Assembly (NCBI GenBank): GCA_023409955.1
Contig: JAEYQQ010000175.1
Coordinates: forward strand, 1-17,421
DNA length: 17,421 nt
Reading direction: 5' to 3'
DNA from: Bacillota bacterium
GTDB lineage: Bacteria > Bacillota > Clostridia > Christensenellales > Aristaeellaceae
Made by a program: the position numbers and the translations under genes. The notes under the pieces were generated by a model. The model saw only the letters and a program-made list of their open reading frames with translations, had not been told where the DNA came from and searched no databases. Shown here piece by piece: positions 15,063-17,421 of this stretch; the first letter of the stretch is position 1, and the number at the start of each line of letters is the position of its first letter.

Positions 15063-16020
15063 ATTTATATATGTCCGGGTTGACCACATTGGGTGGGCGC
15101 TTCCCCGCCAAAGCATCCAATATGCGCATGCAGGAGGCCTTGGCCATGGCATATCGCGCTTCCTTTGTGTTGGTACCAATGTGAGGCGTCAATACCACGT
15201 TGTCCAAATCAATCAGTTCCTGCGCAATATGAGGCTCATGCGGAAATACATCCAGACCGGCTGCATACAGCCTGCCATCCCTGAGCATAGCAGCCATTGC
15301 CTGGTAGTCAACGATGGCTCCCCGGGCCGTATTGATCAAGATTGCGCTGGGCTTTAAAAGTGATAATCTATCTTTGGATAGCAAGTTGCTTGTATCGTTG
15401 GACAGCGGACAATGTATACTAAGGATATCCGACTGTTTCAGCAGATCATTCAGCGTGAGAAACTGGGCGCCCTTTTCAACTTCTTTTGGAAGCCTTCTAC
15501 GGTTGTAATAAGCTATCCGCATGCCAATCAGCCGGCCGAAATCCGCCACAATATCGCCAATGTTCCCAAGTCCAATGATCCCCAGCGTTTTCCCATTCAG
15601 CTGCTGCCCCATATAGCGGCCCATGCCAAATACAGATTCCGGCTTGGCCTTTCGTACCTGACGGTCTAGCTCACCGATCCGTCTGGCGCATGATAATATC
15701 AGGCCGATGGCGACTTCTGCAGTGGGCAAAGCTGTGCTGTCTGGACTGTTGGTTACGGGTATTCCCCGCTTTGTTGCCGCTTCTACATCTATTTTGTCAT
15801 ACCCTGCGCCATAGTTGCTGATAATTTTCAAATTCGGTGCCGCATCTATCATGTCGGCATCAAAACGCCCGCAGGCTAACACCGCATCGGCAGTCCTTAG
15901 CAAAGCGAAAAGTTCTTCTCCTTGATATGCCCTGCCGGATTCCGGGCACGATACCTTATGGTTCATTAACAGAGAAAACGCTTCGTCTGGAATGCCATGT
16001 GTCACAACAATATGTGCCAA
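15061..16020 (-). CDS. D-isomer-specific 2-hydroxyacid dehydrogenase (glyoxylate/hydroxypyruvate reductase-like)
   Basis: The 319-residue cytoplasmic oxidoreductase reduces a 2-oxo acid to the D-2-hydroxy acid with NAD(P)H. It has the split catalytic domain (SNYGAGYDKIDVEAA), the dinucleotide-binding GIIGLGNIG near residue 147, and the catalytic set Arg233 (NTARG), Glu262 (HEP) and His280 (TPHIG). The Arg-rich YYNRRRL after the second beta strand of the Rossmann fold suggests NADPH preference, as in GhrB/GyaR-type enzymes; the exact substrate is uncertain. GGGAGG lies 8 nt before the ATG at 16020. The gene is monocistronic, with a promoter at 16053-16081 and a shared terminator downstream, and is divergent from the FAD/Rieske gene. 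Confidence 0.93.
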   Translation of the reverse strand: MAHIVVTHGIPDEAFSLLMNHKVSCPESGRAYQGEELFALLRTADAVLACGRFDADMIDAAPNLKIISNYGAGYDKIDVEAATKRGIPVTNSPDSTALPTAEVAIGLILSCARRIGELDRQVRKAKPESVFGMGRYMGQQLNGKTLGIIGLGNIGDIVADFGRLIGMRIAYYNRRRLPKEVEKGAQFLTLNDLLKQSDILSIHCPLSNDTSNLLSKDRLSLLKPSAILINTARGAIVDYQAMAAMLRDGRLYAAGLDVFPHEPHIAQELIDLDNVVLTPHIGTNTKEARYAMAKASCMRILDALAGKRPPNVVNPDIYK

Positions 16021-16052
16021 TACTCCATCCTCCCGTGCCTGTTTTGCAGCCC

Positions 16053-16081
16053 ATTATAACAGTCCGAGGGATGTATGGCAA
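16053..16081 (-). promoter_or_regulatory. Sigma-A promoter of the 2-hydroxyacid dehydrogenase gene
   Basis: The minus strand has TTGCCA (16076-16081), a 17-bp spacer and a perfect TATAAT (16053-16058), about 33 bp before the start codon. No equally good promoter was found for the divergent gene at 16154. Confidence 0.7.
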
Positions 16082-16153
16082 GGCTGGTAATGGCAACAAT
16101 AACACAGTGCAATTATGCCCTCCGGGGCGCTTTGTTTTTAGGAGGGGGCATTT

Positions 16154-17421
16154 GTGGAAGGAAAACCCATCTGGTTGACAGAGGATCTCGCTTTGCATCC
16201 ACAGCTTCGGGGAAGACAGCAAGCTGAGGCAGTTGTTGTTGGCGGCGGACTGAGCGGCGTTACCATTGCATACATGCTGGCAAGGGGAGGCATGCACGTT
16301 GTGCTGCTGGAGGCTGACCGGCTGGGCAGAGGCGCATCCGGACATAGCATGGGCAAGGTCACCGTCCAACACGGCCTTATATACAGCCGCCTTAAGGAGC
16401 AATGGGGTATGGAGGTTACGCAAGCCTATGCCTTTTGTCAGTCAAGGGCATTGAAGGCAATGGCATCACTGGCCATAGAATTGGAGATTCCATGCGGATG
16501 GAATACAACAGATGCATCTCTTTATGCCCAAACTGCCCAAGAAGAACGACTCTTGGAGAAAGAAGAGGCAGCTGCACAAAAGGCAGGTCTCTCCATGTCA
16601 CTTATGCCTGCAAGCAGCGTCCCGATGCAAGCCCGCAGCATATTGACCGTATCGGGTCAGGCTTCTTTTGATCCCTTTGCATATCTTCACTCACTAACTA
16701 GTGCTTTACTTATGCTAGGCAGCCGCATATACGAACAAAGCCGTGTTCAATCCATCAGTACGCAAGGTGTATATACGGATACTGGCTCGGTCCATGCGCC
16801 GTTTGTGATTATCGCCACACATTTCCCTATTATCAACTTCCCAGGCTGGTATTTTTTGCGGGCCAGGCAAATACGCAGCCATGTTGTTGCATTATCTGAT
16901 GCGCCTGCACTGGAGGGAATGTATCAGCATGTCAATATCGGCGGTATTTCTGTAGTAAGAAGAGATGGACTACTGCTGATGGGCGCCCTTGCCTACCCTA
17001 CCGGTCAGGAAACAAGCATAGATCATGATACGGTACTGCTTAAAAAAGCACATTCCCTGTATCCAAACGCGAGACCTTATGCATTTTGGCACGGTCAGGA
17101 TGTAATGAGCACCGATGGGCTGCCATTTATCGGCCCATACAGCCAAAGAACCCCCAACCACTTTGTGGCTGCAGGATTCTCCAATTGGGGCATGACCAAT
17201 AGCATGGCTGCCGCTCAAGCCATTTCATCCCGTATTCTTGGGCAATTGCTGCCAGAGGCAGAAATCTTTGACCCCTCCAGAACAATGAAGTACAGCGCAT
17301 CAAAAATGATGTCGACATTTTTGAAAACAACTGGCATACATATCAGCGGTATAAAAAGAAAGCAGGCCCCCACATGTACGCATATGGGCTGCAAATTAAG
17401 ATACAATCCTTCTACTGCCAG
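16154..17421 (+). CDS. FAD-dependent oxidoreductase with C-terminal Rieske domain, YhfW-like (3' end outside window)
   Basis: The frame is open from a GTG at 16154 to the window end (422 codons). AGGAGG lies 8 nt before this GTG. No ATG occurs before codon 42, so the GTG start is needed to include the nucleotide-binding motif. Residues 27-35 (VVVGGGLSG) are the GxGxxG of a DAO-type FAD domain. ASGHSMGKVTVQHGLIY matches the second conserved block of Bacillus YhfW-like proteins. Near the end, DGLPFIGPY and AAGFSNWGMTNS are the FAD-domain C-terminal motifs. Cys408-x-His410 in CTHMGC then begins a Rieske 2Fe-2S cluster motif, whose second CxxH half lies outside the window. The family has about 500 residues, so roughly 80-100 are missing. 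The protein is presumed to pass electrons between a flavin and the cluster; its substrate is unknown. Confidence 0.9.
   Translation, partial: MEGKPIWLTEDLALHPQLRGRQQAEAVVVGGGLSGVTIAYMLARGGMHVVLLEADRLGRGASGHSMGKVTVQHGLIYSRLKEQWGMEVTQAYAFCQSRALKAMASLAIELEIPCGWNTTDASLYAQTAQEERLLEKEEAAAQKAGLSMSLMPASSVPMQARSILTVSGQASFDPFAYLHSLTSALLMLGSRIYEQSRVQSISTQGVYTDTGSVHAPFVIIATHFPIINFPGWYFLRARQIRSHVVALSDAPALEGMYQHVNIGGISVVRRDGLLLMGALAYPTGQETSIDHDTVLLKKAHSLYPNARPYAFWHGQDVMSTDGLPFIGPYSQRTPNHFVAAGFSNWGMTNSMAAAQAISSRILGQLLPEAEIFDPSRTMKYSASKMMSTFLKTTGIHISGIKRKQAPTCTHMGCKLRYNPSTA

Noticed and set aside
16115..16140. GCCC-TCCG-GGGC hairpin followed by T-rich sequence as a terminator
   Set aside because: The stem is only 4 bp, the T tract is interrupted by a G, and no plus-strand gene lies immediately upstream.

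Overview
The window looks like a chromosomal segment of a Gram-positive, clostridium-type Firmicute. The grounds are strong GGAGG-type ribosome binding sites, moderate GC content, carbamoyl phosphate synthase and diaminopimelate epimerase sequences of clostridial character, a UMF1-family permease, and a YhfW-like FAD/Rieske oxidoreductase of the kind known in Firmicutes. The phylum is an inference from protein style; no rRNA or other marker gene is present. No tRNA, rRNA, CRISPR array, transposase or phage gene was seen.

Layout, left to right. 1-147: the probable C-terminal tail of an unrecognised plus-strand gene, then a 20-bp terminator hairpin (240-288). 313-1779 (minus): a lone Wzx-like polysaccharide flippase with a structured leader. 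2185-7282 (minus): a two-gene operon, carA followed by carB, in which carB is fused in frame to a complete-length dapF domain. A good sigma-A promoter lies just upstream of carA. 7283-8940: an AT-richer island with a poorly known membrane protein that has a degenerate zinc ribbon, a decayed duplicate of its 5' end upstream, and a likely frameshift near its 3' end. 9036-12928 (minus): a tight four-gene operon of ilvE, an unrecognised 347-aa protein, an RluA-type pseudouridine synthase and a Cof-type HAD phosphatase, behind a near-consensus promoter. 13299-15006 (plus): a half-size EamA transporter and a UMF1-type MFS permease, ended by a terminator shared with the convergent 2-hydroxyacid dehydrogenase (15061-16020, minus). 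16154 to the window end (plus): a GTG-initiated FAD-dependent oxidoreductase that enters its C-terminal Rieske domain where the window stops.

Functionally the window is mostly housekeeping metabolism: carbamoyl phosphate for arginine and pyrimidines, DAP for lysine and peptidoglycan, branched-chain amino acids and RNA modification, plus transporters. The most unusual item is the 1340-residue CarB-DapF fusion. Its DapF domain keeps one catalytic cysteine (Cys1283), but the other is replaced by alanine (Ala1135), so either the epimerase chemistry is lost or changed, or the domain now has another role. The second most unusual area is the decayed and duplicated membrane-protein locus at 7.7-8.9 kb.
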